In this document: piece after piece, positions 7,839 to 14,519 of the stretch
Position numbering within the stretch: the stretch's first letter is position 1
Layout of the letters: every line of letters starts with the position of its first letter
DNA from: Bacteriovorax sp.
GTDB lineage: Bacteria; Bdellovibrionota; Bacteriovoracia; Bacteriovoracales; Bacteriovoracaceae
Length of the DNA stretch: 19,562 nucleotides
Assembly: GCA_030654205.1 (NCBI GenBank)
Contig: JAURXW010000001.1
Span: 1 to 19,562, forward strand
Direction of reading: 5' to 3'
Position numbers and translations under genes: made by a program
The notes under the pieces: generated by a model
What the model saw: the letters and a program-made list of their open reading frames with translations, nothing else
The model's database searches: none
Told to the model about the DNA's origin: nothing

Positions 7839-8408
7839 ATGAAAAAAATATTTTTAAATTTTATGTTACTTACATTTTCTCTTCAGTTAGTTGCAGCTAC
7901 ACCTGCAGCCAAAGTAGCTGCTGCCCCTGGACCGGAAAAAAGAACTTATACCGAAGAAGAGTTCAAGAAAGCGGTAATGCTTGAAGCTGAAAAGATTATG
8001 AAAAGAGCAGGTAGTGGACATTTGGTAGATTTTTCCAAAGAACTTTTAGAAAAAGAAGAAGATATTAAAGTTAAAGAAATTAATATACAGAAAGAAAAAG
8101 ATCAATTGAAAGTTAATATGAGTGATTTTCAAAAAAAGGTTATTGAATTTCAGGAATCACAAAAAAAGTTTTTAGGTTGCATTGATTCTCAAAATGACAA
8201 AGCTGAAAAAAGAATTACCCAAATGGTTGAAATAGTGGCCGGAATGAAACCTCAAAATGCCGCGGATGTCTTGTCTGTTCAAGATCCTGATCTTTCTGTT
8301 CGGATACTGGGACAAATTGATTCGCAAAAAGCCTCTAAAATTTTTAATTTAATGGATAAGGAAGTTTCTGCCCGACTTCAGAAACAATTCCTTCAGATGA
8401 AAAAGTAG
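7839..8408 (+). CDS. MotE-like secreted protein with MgtE-N-type domain
   Basis: The protein has an N-terminal signal peptide (MKKIFLNFMLLTFSLQLVAA), a short Ala/Pro-rich linker, a charged coiled-coil segment (about 45-120) and a C-terminal MgtE_N-like domain (IVAGMKPQNAADVLSVQDPD, ILGQIDSQKASKIFNLMD). This arrangement and its position between fliJ and fliK match the MotE family. Members are periplasmic proteins; in rhizobia MotE is known as a chaperone of the stator-associated MotC. Here the target is unknown, since no motC is in view. Start choice: ATG 7839 lies after the fliJ stop and directly begins a good signal sequence. The longer reading from 7800 would put 13 hydrophilic residues before it and overlap fliJ. 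A Cys at about residue 109 is the only other notable residue. Confidence 0.8.
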   Translation: MKKIFLNFMLLTFSLQLVAATPAAKVAAAPGPEKRTYTEEEFKKAVMLEAEKIMKRAGSGHLVDFSKELLEKEEDIKVKEINIQKEKDQLKVNMSDFQKKVIEFQESQKKFLGCIDSQNDKAEKRITQMVEIVAGMKPQNAADVLSVQDPDLSVRILGQIDSQKASKIFNLMDKEVSARLQKQFLQMKK

Positions 8409-8457
8409 GTTACACTGATTATAGTACGCTAAGCGTTGAAGTTTTTTTAAGGAAAAT

Positions 8458-10005
8458 ATGCAAGGATTACCATCACAAATACTCCCAAAATCATCTAAGG
8501 CCCAAGGCCTTGGTGATAAAAAAGCTACAGCTAAAACTGAAGCTGATGGAGCTAGTAATGGTGCAGCGTCTGAAGTCTCTGGCAAAGGTAAAGAAGGAGT
8601 TTTTGCCTCTTTATTATCAAATCTAACTGGTAAAGATAAAGCGGAAGGAAAAGCCTCTGAAGTCCAATCAGAAACTGGTGAAATTTTAAAAAATTTATTG
8701 GCAGAAAAAAATAAAGAAAATTCTGAAGGTAAAGTTGAAGACCAAAAAGATAAAAATATTGAAGCGAAGGCCGGACTTTCATTACTAGTTGAGAATAGCG
8801 AGCTTGGAAAAGGTAAAGCTGAAAAAAATATTATTGAAAAAAAATCAGACAGTGTTGATCAAAAGTTAGCGAAAACATCCAGTAATCTTGATCAACTACT
8901 AAATACCTTAAAAGGAAATTCTGATTTTAAAGAAACTAATGATGCTGAGGATAATAACGAGAGTGATGCCCAGAATTCACTTGAGAGTTTGCGCACTAAA
9001 AAAAGCATTCAACCAGCAAAACTTAATTCGAAATCAGAAAGTACGTTGGATTTTTTAATTAATGGAACTAAGGAAAAAAATGTTGGTGAAAATGCGGCAC
9101 CAATATCACTCAAATTAATTTCAAAAGAAAGTGAAATTTCATCTCCTCATGCAAAAGTTATGACTGGTGAAGACTATATTAAAAACATGATTTCTTCCGA
9201 AAAAGCCGCCCCTAATAAATTAGCCTCATTAAATAATTTGATGGATTTACAAAAAAATAATCCTCAAAATGTAAAAGGTTATGGGCAAGGACTTTCCCTT
9301 CTTTCTGATCCTTTAATTAAAAACACTAAAGATTTGGCATCAAAAGAATCTGGAAAAAAATCGATTGATGAGCTACGCAATCCTGAGACAAAAGTTGGGG
9401 CAGAGCTAGCGGTAATTAAGCAAGATATGATGCCTGAAATCCAAAATAACAAGAACGGGCATGGTCAGCCTGCAGAAACTCAAACACAGGCAAATCAAAA
9501 AGTTTTAGACCTGGGCAGTTTAAATACTGCTAACACTACTGAAATAATTAAAAGAATTTCGGACTATGTTGAGCAAAATCAAGTCGCTAATAAAGCAAGT
9601 TTAGATTTAACTGTTAAGCATGAAACTCTTGGTGAATTTAAAATACAAGTAACAAAAATGCCTTCTCAGTCAATCAATCAAGGTCAAAATTTAATTGATA
9701 TGCAAATTACAACTTCTAACAAAGAAGGACATGATTTCTTTGTTAAGAATGAAGTTAGTTTAATGAAAAACTTAAATCAGGCCGGTGTTAATCTTTCGGA
9801 CTTTAGAATTATTTCTACTATGGCCGAATCAACATCATTCGGACAAAGTGACTCTAAACAATCAAGTTCATTTTCTCAAAACCAAGAAGGTTCAGAGAAG
9901 CAATTTATGAGCTTTAACTCAAGCAATTTCAGAAGTGATACTAATAGTGGATCTGAAAGAAGAAAAGAGTTGTGGGAAGAATATCAACAACGTTATGGAG
10001 CTTAA
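8458..10005 (+). CDS. fliK: Flagellar hook-length control protein FliK
   Basis: FliK is the exported ruler that measures hook length and switches the export gate from hook to filament subunits. It has 515 residues. The N-terminal two thirds is low-complexity, rich in Lys, Glu, Ser and Asn, with no clear fold, as is normal for the ruler part. The conserved C-terminal Flg_hook domain (about 380-465) shows KASLDLTVKHETLGEFKIQV, then FVKNEVSLMKNLNQAGVNLS and FRIIST. A Ser/Gln-rich tail follows. AAGGA about 5 nt before the ATG supports the start. A 49-nt gap separates it from the MotE-like gene. flgD follows after 3 nt, with its ribosome binding site inside the fliK end, so the two are likely translationally coupled. 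Confidence 0.9.
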   Translation: MQGLPSQILPKSSKAQGLGDKKATAKTEADGASNGAASEVSGKGKEGVFASLLSNLTGKDKAEGKASEVQSETGEILKNLLAEKNKENSEGKVEDQKDKNIEAKAGLSLLVENSELGKGKAEKNIIEKKSDSVDQKLAKTSSNLDQLLNTLKGNSDFKETNDAEDNNESDAQNSLESLRTKKSIQPAKLNSKSESTLDFLINGTKEKNVGENAAPISLKLISKESEISSPHAKVMTGEDYIKNMISSEKAAPNKLASLNNLMDLQKNNPQNVKGYGQGLSLLSDPLIKNTKDLASKESGKKSIDELRNPETKVGAELAVIKQDMMPEIQNNKNGHGQPAETQTQANQKVLDLGSLNTANTTEIIKRISDYVEQNQVANKASLDLTVKHETLGEFKIQVTKMPSQSINQGQNLIDMQITTSNKEGHDFFVKNEVSLMKNLNQAGVNLSDFRIISTMAESTSFGQSDSKQSSSFSQNQEGSEKQFMSFNSSNFRSDTNSGSERRKELWEEYQQRYGA

Positions 10006-10008
10006 TCC

Positions 10009-10875
10009 ATGCCAATGATCGGTAAGCCGGGAAATCAAAGCCGGAATTCTTATTCAGATATCGCAATTAAAAAAGCCGAAATTCAAGGTAATGGTCAGCC
10101 TATTGATACTAAAATAGGTGATGAATTAAATAAAATGGTTGGGGTAAAACCTGATCAACGTTTCGTAGATCGTAAAACACATGAAGCACTTGGGCCTGAT
10201 GGTTTTATGAAATTACTAGCTCATCAACTAAAAAATCAAGACCCGATGAAACCAATGGATCAAAAAGATTTTTCATCAAATTTAGCTCAGTTTTCTCAAT
10301 TAGAGCAATTAACGGCCATGAATATAAAATTTGATGGTTTAACTGCTAATAACGATAATGAAAAAAGATTTCAAGGTGCAAGCTATCTTGGAAAAAAAGT
10401 TGTCACTCGAGGAACGACCGTGGATTATAATGGAGAAGGAAAAGATATTGAACTTCCTTTCTATTTAGATAAATCTGCCAAAAATGTTATCATTCGAATT
10501 TACGATAATAAAAATCAAATGATTGGTAAAATTGATAAAGAAGATATTGGCAAAGGACAACAAGGAGTCACTTGGGATGGAATTGGACTTGACGGTCAAA
10601 TTGCACCTAAAGAGCAATATCATTTCGATGTAATTGCTTTCGATGACAAGAATGAAAAATTTATGGGTGTCACTCGTGCAGAAGGTACTGTCAATGGTGT
10701 GCGTTTTGAAAATGGCGAAACTATTTTAGATGTTACGGGTGGAAGAAAAGTTTATTTAAAAGATGTAGAAAGTTTTTCTTTACCGGACAAAGATCTTACA
10801 AGTAAAAAAATGCCTGCATTGCAAAAACAAGCTGCGTCGACATATAATCAAGTAGAGAATCAAACGAGTAATTAA
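10009..10875 (+). CDS. flgD: Flagellar hook cap / hook assembly protein FlgD
   Basis: FlgD caps the growing hook and helps add FlgE subunits; it is discarded when the hook is complete. The N-terminal part has the conserved FlgD block at about 60-105 (FMKLLAHQLKNQDPMKPMDQ, then FSQLEQLTAMN). The C-terminal half contains the FlgD Ig-like/Tudor regions (NVIIRIYDNKNQMIGKID, then GVTWDGIGLDGQ and YHFDVIAFD). The length of 288 residues is slightly above the usual 220-250, owing to N- and C-terminal extensions. GGAG at 9997-10000 lies 8 nt before the ATG and within the last codons of fliK. Confidence 0.95.
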   Translation: MPMIGKPGNQSRNSYSDIAIKKAEIQGNGQPIDTKIGDELNKMVGVKPDQRFVDRKTHEALGPDGFMKLLAHQLKNQDPMKPMDQKDFSSNLAQFSQLEQLTAMNIKFDGLTANNDNEKRFQGASYLGKKVVTRGTTVDYNGEGKDIELPFYLDKSAKNVIIRIYDNKNQMIGKIDKEDIGKGQQGVTWDGIGLDGQIAPKEQYHFDVIAFDDKNEKFMGVTRAEGTVNGVRFENGETILDVTGGRKVYLKDVESFSLPDKDLTSKKMPALQKQAASTYNQVENQTSN

Positions 10876-10904
10876 AAATTTAATCGGATATAATATTTTA
10901 AAAA

Positions 10905-11333
10905 ATGGTTAACCCTAAAATTAATAACATTCTTATTCCCAATATCACGAAGCTTCCTGGTAAGCAGAATGTTGATACGACAAATAAACTAGCTAAGGGT
11001 GAAACTTCCGAATTTAAAAGTCTACTTGACAGTAATTTGGAACAATCAGTTCAGTCTCCAATATCTGAAGCTCCAAAGGGACTTCATCTATCTACTCATG
11101 CAATGAGAAGATTACAGGAACGAAATCTGTCGATTGATAAAGAAGAATATACAAAAATTTTAAGTGCGATTGATAAATTAAAACTTAAAGGTGGCCAAGA
11201 CTCGTTAGTAATAACAAGTAAAGCTGCTTACATAGTTGATGTACCTAAAAATATGATCGTTACTGCGATCGATAAAGACAGTATAGGAGACAACGTATTT
11301 ACAAAAATTGATTCGACGATATTAATGAATTAA
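10905..11333 (+). CDS. Small conserved flagellar-operon protein (TIGR02530-like)
   Basis: This 142-residue protein lies between flgD and flgE, the place where many bacteria carry a short conserved protein of unknown role, known as the TIGR02530 'flagellar operon protein' family. The recognisable block is STHAMRRLQERNLSIDKEEY, followed by a region predicted to be strand-rich (SLVITSKAAYIVDVPKNMIV, then TAIDKDS). The first 55 residues look unstructured. It has no signal peptide or membrane segment, so it is cytoplasmic or exported by the flagellar system. Position suggests a part in hook assembly, but no molecular function is known to me. No clear Shine-Dalgarno precedes the ATG, only A/T-rich sequence, so translation may be weak or depend on flgD upstream. 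Confidence 0.78.
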   Translation: MVNPKINNILIPNITKLPGKQNVDTTNKLAKGETSEFKSLLDSNLEQSVQSPISEAPKGLHLSTHAMRRLQERNLSIDKEEYTKILSAIDKLKLKGGQDSLVITSKAAYIVDVPKNMIVTAIDKDSIGDNVFTKIDSTILMN

Positions 11334-11348
11334 TAACAACATAAAAAA

Positions 11349-11423
11349 TCTCAAAAGAAACGGAGCTGGTCCTTTCCGGAAGCCCTAGTTTTTAGTCTGT
11401 AGTACTAAAAAACGTTTTTGAGA
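11349..11423 (+). promoter_or_regulatory. Foldable leader RNA upstream of flgE
   Basis: The 112-nt gap before flgE is the largest in the operon, and most of it can fold. TCTCAAAA (11349-11356) pairs perfectly with TTTTGAGA (11416-11423), and ACG (11360-11362) continues with CGT (11413-11415) across a GAA bulge. Inside, TTTTTAGT (11389-11396) pairs with ACTAAAAA (11404-11411) around a 7-nt loop. A G/C-rich segment (11362-11385) may form a further weak hairpin (CTGG with CCGG). The structure ends 11 nt before the flgE ribosome binding site. I could not match it to a known riboswitch class. It may act on mRNA stability, processing or flgE translation. Confidence 0.45.
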
Positions 11424-11434
11424 AAATTAGGTCT

Positions 11435-11440
11435 AGGAGG
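11435..11440 (+). promoter_or_regulatory. Strong Shine-Dalgarno of flgE
   Basis: A perfect AGGAGG stands 5 nt before ATG 11446, followed by GACAC. Most genes in this operon have weaker sites. This fits the need for many more hook subunits than rod or basal-body subunits. Confidence 0.75.
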
Positions 11441-11445
11441 GACAC

Positions 11446-12726
11446 ATGGGTATTCTACGTTCATTCACAATTGGTGTATCTGGTTTAAATGCAAGTGGGC
11501 AAGGTATGGGAGTCATCGGTGACAACATTGCCAACGCCGGAACCAATGGGTTCAAATCTTCAAGAGCAGAATTTCAAGACGTGCTAGCGGTATCACTTAA
11601 AGGTATTGAAGGTGGAGATCAGTTTGGTGCTGGTACAAAACTTGGCCACATTAAACCAATGATGACCCAAGGTGATATCTCAAGAACGGAATCAGTTACA
11701 GATCTGGCTCTTTCAGGAGACGGTATGTTTGTTATCGATTCTCCAGCAGGAAGAACTTTTTCACGTGATGGATCTTTTCACTTTGATAAAGAAGGTGCAC
11801 TTACAACTATGGATGGTTATAAAGTGTTGGGCTTCCAAGGTGATGAATCTGGAAAAATGTTAAATAAGGTTGATGCAATTAAACTTGGAAATACAACTAT
11901 TGCGGCTAAAGGATCTAAAGAAGTTGTCATGTCTATGAACTTAGATTCGCGCATGAATAAAACTGAATTTAAAATTGAAAATCCAGAAAAAACTTCAAAC
12001 TTTTCAAATTCAATGACTATTTACGATAATATTGGAACAGCTAGAACTGTTACAGCTTATTACAATAAAACGGATAACAATACATGGGAATACCATATTG
12101 CTGCCGATGGAAAAGATGTTGAAGGTGGAAAGCCAGAAACGATGTATGAGCAAGCTTCAGGAACATTAGTTTTTAATGATAAAGGACAACTTCAAGAGAA
12201 AAAAGAAGGAAAGAATTCTTTTAACTTTAATAAAGGTGCCTCTAAAGACCAAAAAATTAATTTGAATTACGGTCAATCAATTAAAGATGGTGGAACGGGT
12301 TTAGATGCTTCTACTCAATACGGATCTGATTCTGCGGTTGCTCGTCATACTCAAGATGGAGCAAGTGCTGCAACCTTAACTTCTCTTTCATTCAATGATA
12401 AAGGGATTTTAACTGCAAACTATAACAACGGTGAAACTCGTGATATTGCCCAAGTTGCAGTTGCTAAGTTTGAAAATAACGAAGGACTTTTTAAAATAGG
12501 TAAAAACTTATTTAAAGAATCTAAAGCCTCTGGACAAGCTGCTCTTGGAAAGCCAGGTGAATCTGGACGAGCTGAAGTTTTATCAAAGTCAATTGAACTT
12601 TCAAACGTTGATATTGCCAATGAGTTTGTTAATTTAATGACTGCTCAAAGAAACTTCCAAGCAAACGCTAAAACGTTAACGACTGCGGATCAAATGCTTC
12701 AAGAAGTATTACAAATTAAGAGATAA
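11446..12726 (+). CDS. flgE: Flagellar hook protein FlgE
   Basis: FlgE is the subunit of the flagellar hook, the flexible joint between rod and filament, exported by the flagellar type III system. The N-terminal motif is TIGVSGLNASGQGMGVIGDN followed by IANAGTNGFKSSRAEFQD. The middle contains the variable D1/D2 region. The C-terminal half has the hook consensus (QVAVAKFENNEGLFKIGKN, LGKPGESGRAEVL) and the closing helix SNVDIANEFVNLMTAQRNFQ. The length of 426 residues is normal. It is the last gene of the flagellar operon, with a strong ribosome binding site, a structured leader before it and a terminator directly after it. Confidence 0.96.
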   Translation: MGILRSFTIGVSGLNASGQGMGVIGDNIANAGTNGFKSSRAEFQDVLAVSLKGIEGGDQFGAGTKLGHIKPMMTQGDISRTESVTDLALSGDGMFVIDSPAGRTFSRDGSFHFDKEGALTTMDGYKVLGFQGDESGKMLNKVDAIKLGNTTIAAKGSKEVVMSMNLDSRMNKTEFKIENPEKTSNFSNSMTIYDNIGTARTVTAYYNKTDNNTWEYHIAADGKDVEGGKPETMYEQASGTLVFNDKGQLQEKKEGKNSFNFNKGASKDQKINLNYGQSIKDGGTGLDASTQYGSDSAVARHTQDGASAATLTSLSFNDKGILTANYNNGETRDIAQVAVAKFENNEGLFKIGKNLFKESKASGQAALGKPGESGRAEVLSKSIELSNVDIANEFVNLMTAQRNFQANAKTLTTADQMLQEVLQIKR

Positions 12727-12741
12727 TTTTTTTAACTTAAT

Positions 12742-12768
12742 CAGGGGCCTTGGCCCCTGTTTTTTTTT
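12742..12768 (+). terminator. Rho-independent terminator of the flagellar operon
   Basis: CAGGGGC and GCCCCTG form a perfect 7-bp stem with a CTTG loop. Nine T's follow (12760-12768). It starts 15 nt after the flgE stop codon and is strong by all usual marks. The T-tract ends one base before the ribosome binding site of the next gene. Confidence 0.92.
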
Positions 12769-12779
12769 AGGATCAGTAC

Positions 12780-14252
12780 ATGTTACGTACGCTTTCATTA
12801 CTTTTTTGCTTATTACTTATAAATTCATCGTGTTCGTCTTTTTCATCAAGACCAACAAGAGGTGTTTCAAGCTCTGTTCAAAGTGGTCTTGATTTATTAG
12901 CAGAATCAAAATCAATTATTGAATTAGTGGCAACCAGAGAAATTAATGGTGAAAGTTGTGAACGCGAATTAGGTAATTTAATTGCTGACTATCAGTTACT
13001 AACGCCCCAAAATCTTGAACTAGCTATCATGAAAGCCGATGGCCAAAAAATATTAGACGCAAGCTTTGAAGCTAGACTGGCTTTACATTCTATTTTGGGT
13101 ATTTTACCTGTTGAATGTAAGTCAAAATTAAAAGAATTAAATTTGCTTATTAGAGCAAGTGAAGACTATGTTGGCGTTCATTTTTATCAAGACGAACAAA
13201 TTCCTTCTGAAAGTATTAAGTTTCCGGAGCAGCCAGTTCCAGTTTACGAAATGAGTACTTACCATCCATATCATGTTGGTATTGGAATGGATCCAAAGGC
13301 AAAATTTGAATTTAAAAATGGTGATATCATGATCACTAAGGGCGTAAGTTTTATTTCGTCTACTATTTCAGAAATAGCTCATCCTCGATCATTATTTAGT
13401 CATATCGTTTTTGTTCATGTTGATAATGAAACAAAAAAAGTTGAAACAATTGAGTCTTATGTTGGAAAGGGCGTTGGAATTTATAATATTGAAGATGCAC
13501 TTAAAAATGAAAATTCAAGAATAGTGGTTCTAAGATCTAAGGACAGTGAGTTGGCGGCAAGAGCAGCTGATTATATGTACAATAAAGTCGTTGAGCTTAA
13601 AAAGAAAAATAAAGTTATTCCTTATGATTATGAATTAAATTTTACCGATAACTCTAAGCTCTCATGTGAAGAGGTCGCTTATGATTCTTATAAATTTGCT
13701 TCAGAAGGAAAAATTATTTTACCAGAAGTAATGTCTAAAATTACGATGAAAGATGCAGGTTTCTTAAAAAGAATTGGAATAAAAAAAGGAATGATGATGA
13801 TTCCTACAGATATGGAAACTGATTCTCGGTTTGATATTGTCCTAGATTGGACAGATTATCGTTTAATGAGAAATTCTTGGCGCAAAGATGCCGTGCTGGG
13901 AGAAATGTTTCGGTGGATAGATGAACATGATTATCAAATTCATGAAAATTTAACTTCAATTGCCGCTAAAGCAATCTGGTCAACAAGGTACATACCAGGA
14001 TTATGGGGAATGCTTTCAAAGATTTCTGGAATTCCAAAAGATTTCACAAAAGATGTGCCATCTCTCACAATTTCAACAATGGCCAGTCTGAAAATAATTG
14101 GAGGGATTTTACTTCCTGAAGTTACCAAGGCCGATCAAGAGTATTACGCCAAAAATGGAAAATGGATGTCGACCGAGATGCTTAGGGATTCACTTGAGAA
14201 ATTTAGAGAAAGTGAGCCTAAGAATTTAATGAAAGTTTTTAGCGAAAAGTAA
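12780..14252 (+). CDS. Probable lipoprotein with YiiX/YaeF-type permuted papain-like amidase domain
   Basis: The N-terminus is a secretion signal (MLRTLSLLFCLLLINSSC) ending in a Cys at residue 18, which suggests a lipoprotein, although the residue at -3 (N) is atypical for a lipobox. At about 185-320 there is a domain like the permuted NlpC/P60 group (YiiX/YaeF, peptidase family C92). Its opening is FKNGDIMITKG, the catalytic His lies in FSHIVFVHV (H208), a Glu lies in ETIESYVGKGVG, and the catalytic Cys comes later in KLSCEEVAYDSYKFA (C296). The His-before-Cys order is the mark of the permuted fold. The substrate is unknown; relatives cleave amide or ester bonds in peptides or lipids. Roughly 170 further residues have no recognised domain. 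AGGA 7 nt before the ATG supports the start. The gene follows the flagellar terminator directly and converges with the ferredoxin gene. Confidence 0.72.
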   Translation: MLRTLSLLFCLLLINSSCSSFSSRPTRGVSSSVQSGLDLLAESKSIIELVATREINGESCERELGNLIADYQLLTPQNLELAIMKADGQKILDASFEARLALHSILGILPVECKSKLKELNLLIRASEDYVGVHFYQDEQIPSESIKFPEQPVPVYEMSTYHPYHVGIGMDPKAKFEFKNGDIMITKGVSFISSTISEIAHPRSLFSHIVFVHVDNETKKVETIESYVGKGVGIYNIEDALKNENSRIVVLRSKDSELAARAADYMYNKVVELKKKNKVIPYDYELNFTDNSKLSCEEVAYDSYKFASEGKIILPEVMSKITMKDAGFLKRIGIKKGMMMIPTDMETDSRFDIVLDWTDYRLMRNSWRKDAVLGEMFRWIDEHDYQIHENLTSIAAKAIWSTRYIPGLWGMLSKISGIPKDFTKDVPSLTISTMASLKIIGGILLPEVTKADQEYYAKNGKWMSTEMLRDSLEKFRESEPKNLMKVFSEK

Positions 14253-14271
14253 CAGAAGAAAATAATTTTAT

Positions 14272-14508
14272 TTAAGAATCCCCATCGCTCCCGATAGCTT
14301 CTACAGGACAAGCTTCGAGAGCGCTGAGGCATTCTGCAATATCTTTGGCATTTTTAGGCTGAAGTTTAACATAAGCATGGCCATCATCATCATTCATCAC
14401 GAAAAATCCCGGTGCTTCGATTACGCAGGCATCACAAGCAATACATTGATCATCAACGTAAAATTGTCCATGCGTATTTAAAGTCCATTTTGATTTTTTA
14501 TCGGCCAC
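14272..14508 (-). CDS. Single-cluster [4Fe-4S] ferredoxin
   Basis: This is a small (78-residue) soluble electron carrier with one iron-sulfur cluster. The ligands are visible as CIACDAC (three Cys in C-x2-C-x2-C) and the distant ACPVEAI Cys-Pro, which together supply four cysteines. This resembles the monocluster Pyrococcus/Thermotoga-type ferredoxins. The Cys corresponding to the structural disulfide partner remains in AECLSAL, but its usual mate after the first motif is Ala (CVIEAPGFF), so the disulfide is probably absent. The start is GTG 14508, with AAAGGT about 6 nt upstream. It follows the prolyl-isomerase gene by 11 nt on the same strand and so is probably cotranscribed. Its redox partner is not in the window. 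No clear terminator separates it from the convergent lipoprotein gene 19 nt away. Confidence 0.88.
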   Translation of the reverse strand: MADKKSKWTLNTHGQFYVDDQCIACDACVIEAPGFFVMNDDDGHAYVKLQPKNAKDIAECLSALEACPVEAIGSDGDS

Positions 14509-14519
14509 TTATTTACCTT

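Noticed and set aside
8409..8457. Terminator-like ACGC-TAA-GCGT followed by T7 before fliK.
   Set aside because: The stem is only 4 bp with a 3-nt loop, and the T-run begins 6 nt after it. It overlaps the fliK ribosome binding site and is not a credible terminator.
10889..10894. TATAAT box just before the small gene at 10905.
   Set aside because: There is no -35 element, the sequence is A/T-rich throughout, and the box is only 10 nt from the ATG, leaving no room for a leader with a ribosome binding site.
11366..11383. Possible sigma-54 -24/-12 promoter before flgE (a GG at 11368 and a GC at 11382).
   Set aside because: The GG and GC elements are separated by 12 bases rather than the required 10, and the surrounding bases do not match TGGCAC or TTGC.
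11349..11423. c-di-GMP (GEMM) riboswitch or a hammerhead, twister or pistol ribozyme in the flgE leader.
   Set aside because: The GEMM core (the GACGCAAAGCC-like segment) and the hammerhead CUGAUGA are absent. The resemblance of GCTGGTCC and AAGCCC to twister or pistol pieces is too short and lacks the matching pairing partners.
14253..14271. AAAATAATTTT palindrome between the convergent lipoprotein and ferredoxin genes as a shared terminator.
   Set aside because: The stem is purely A/T, very short and without a G/C core, so termination there is not supported.
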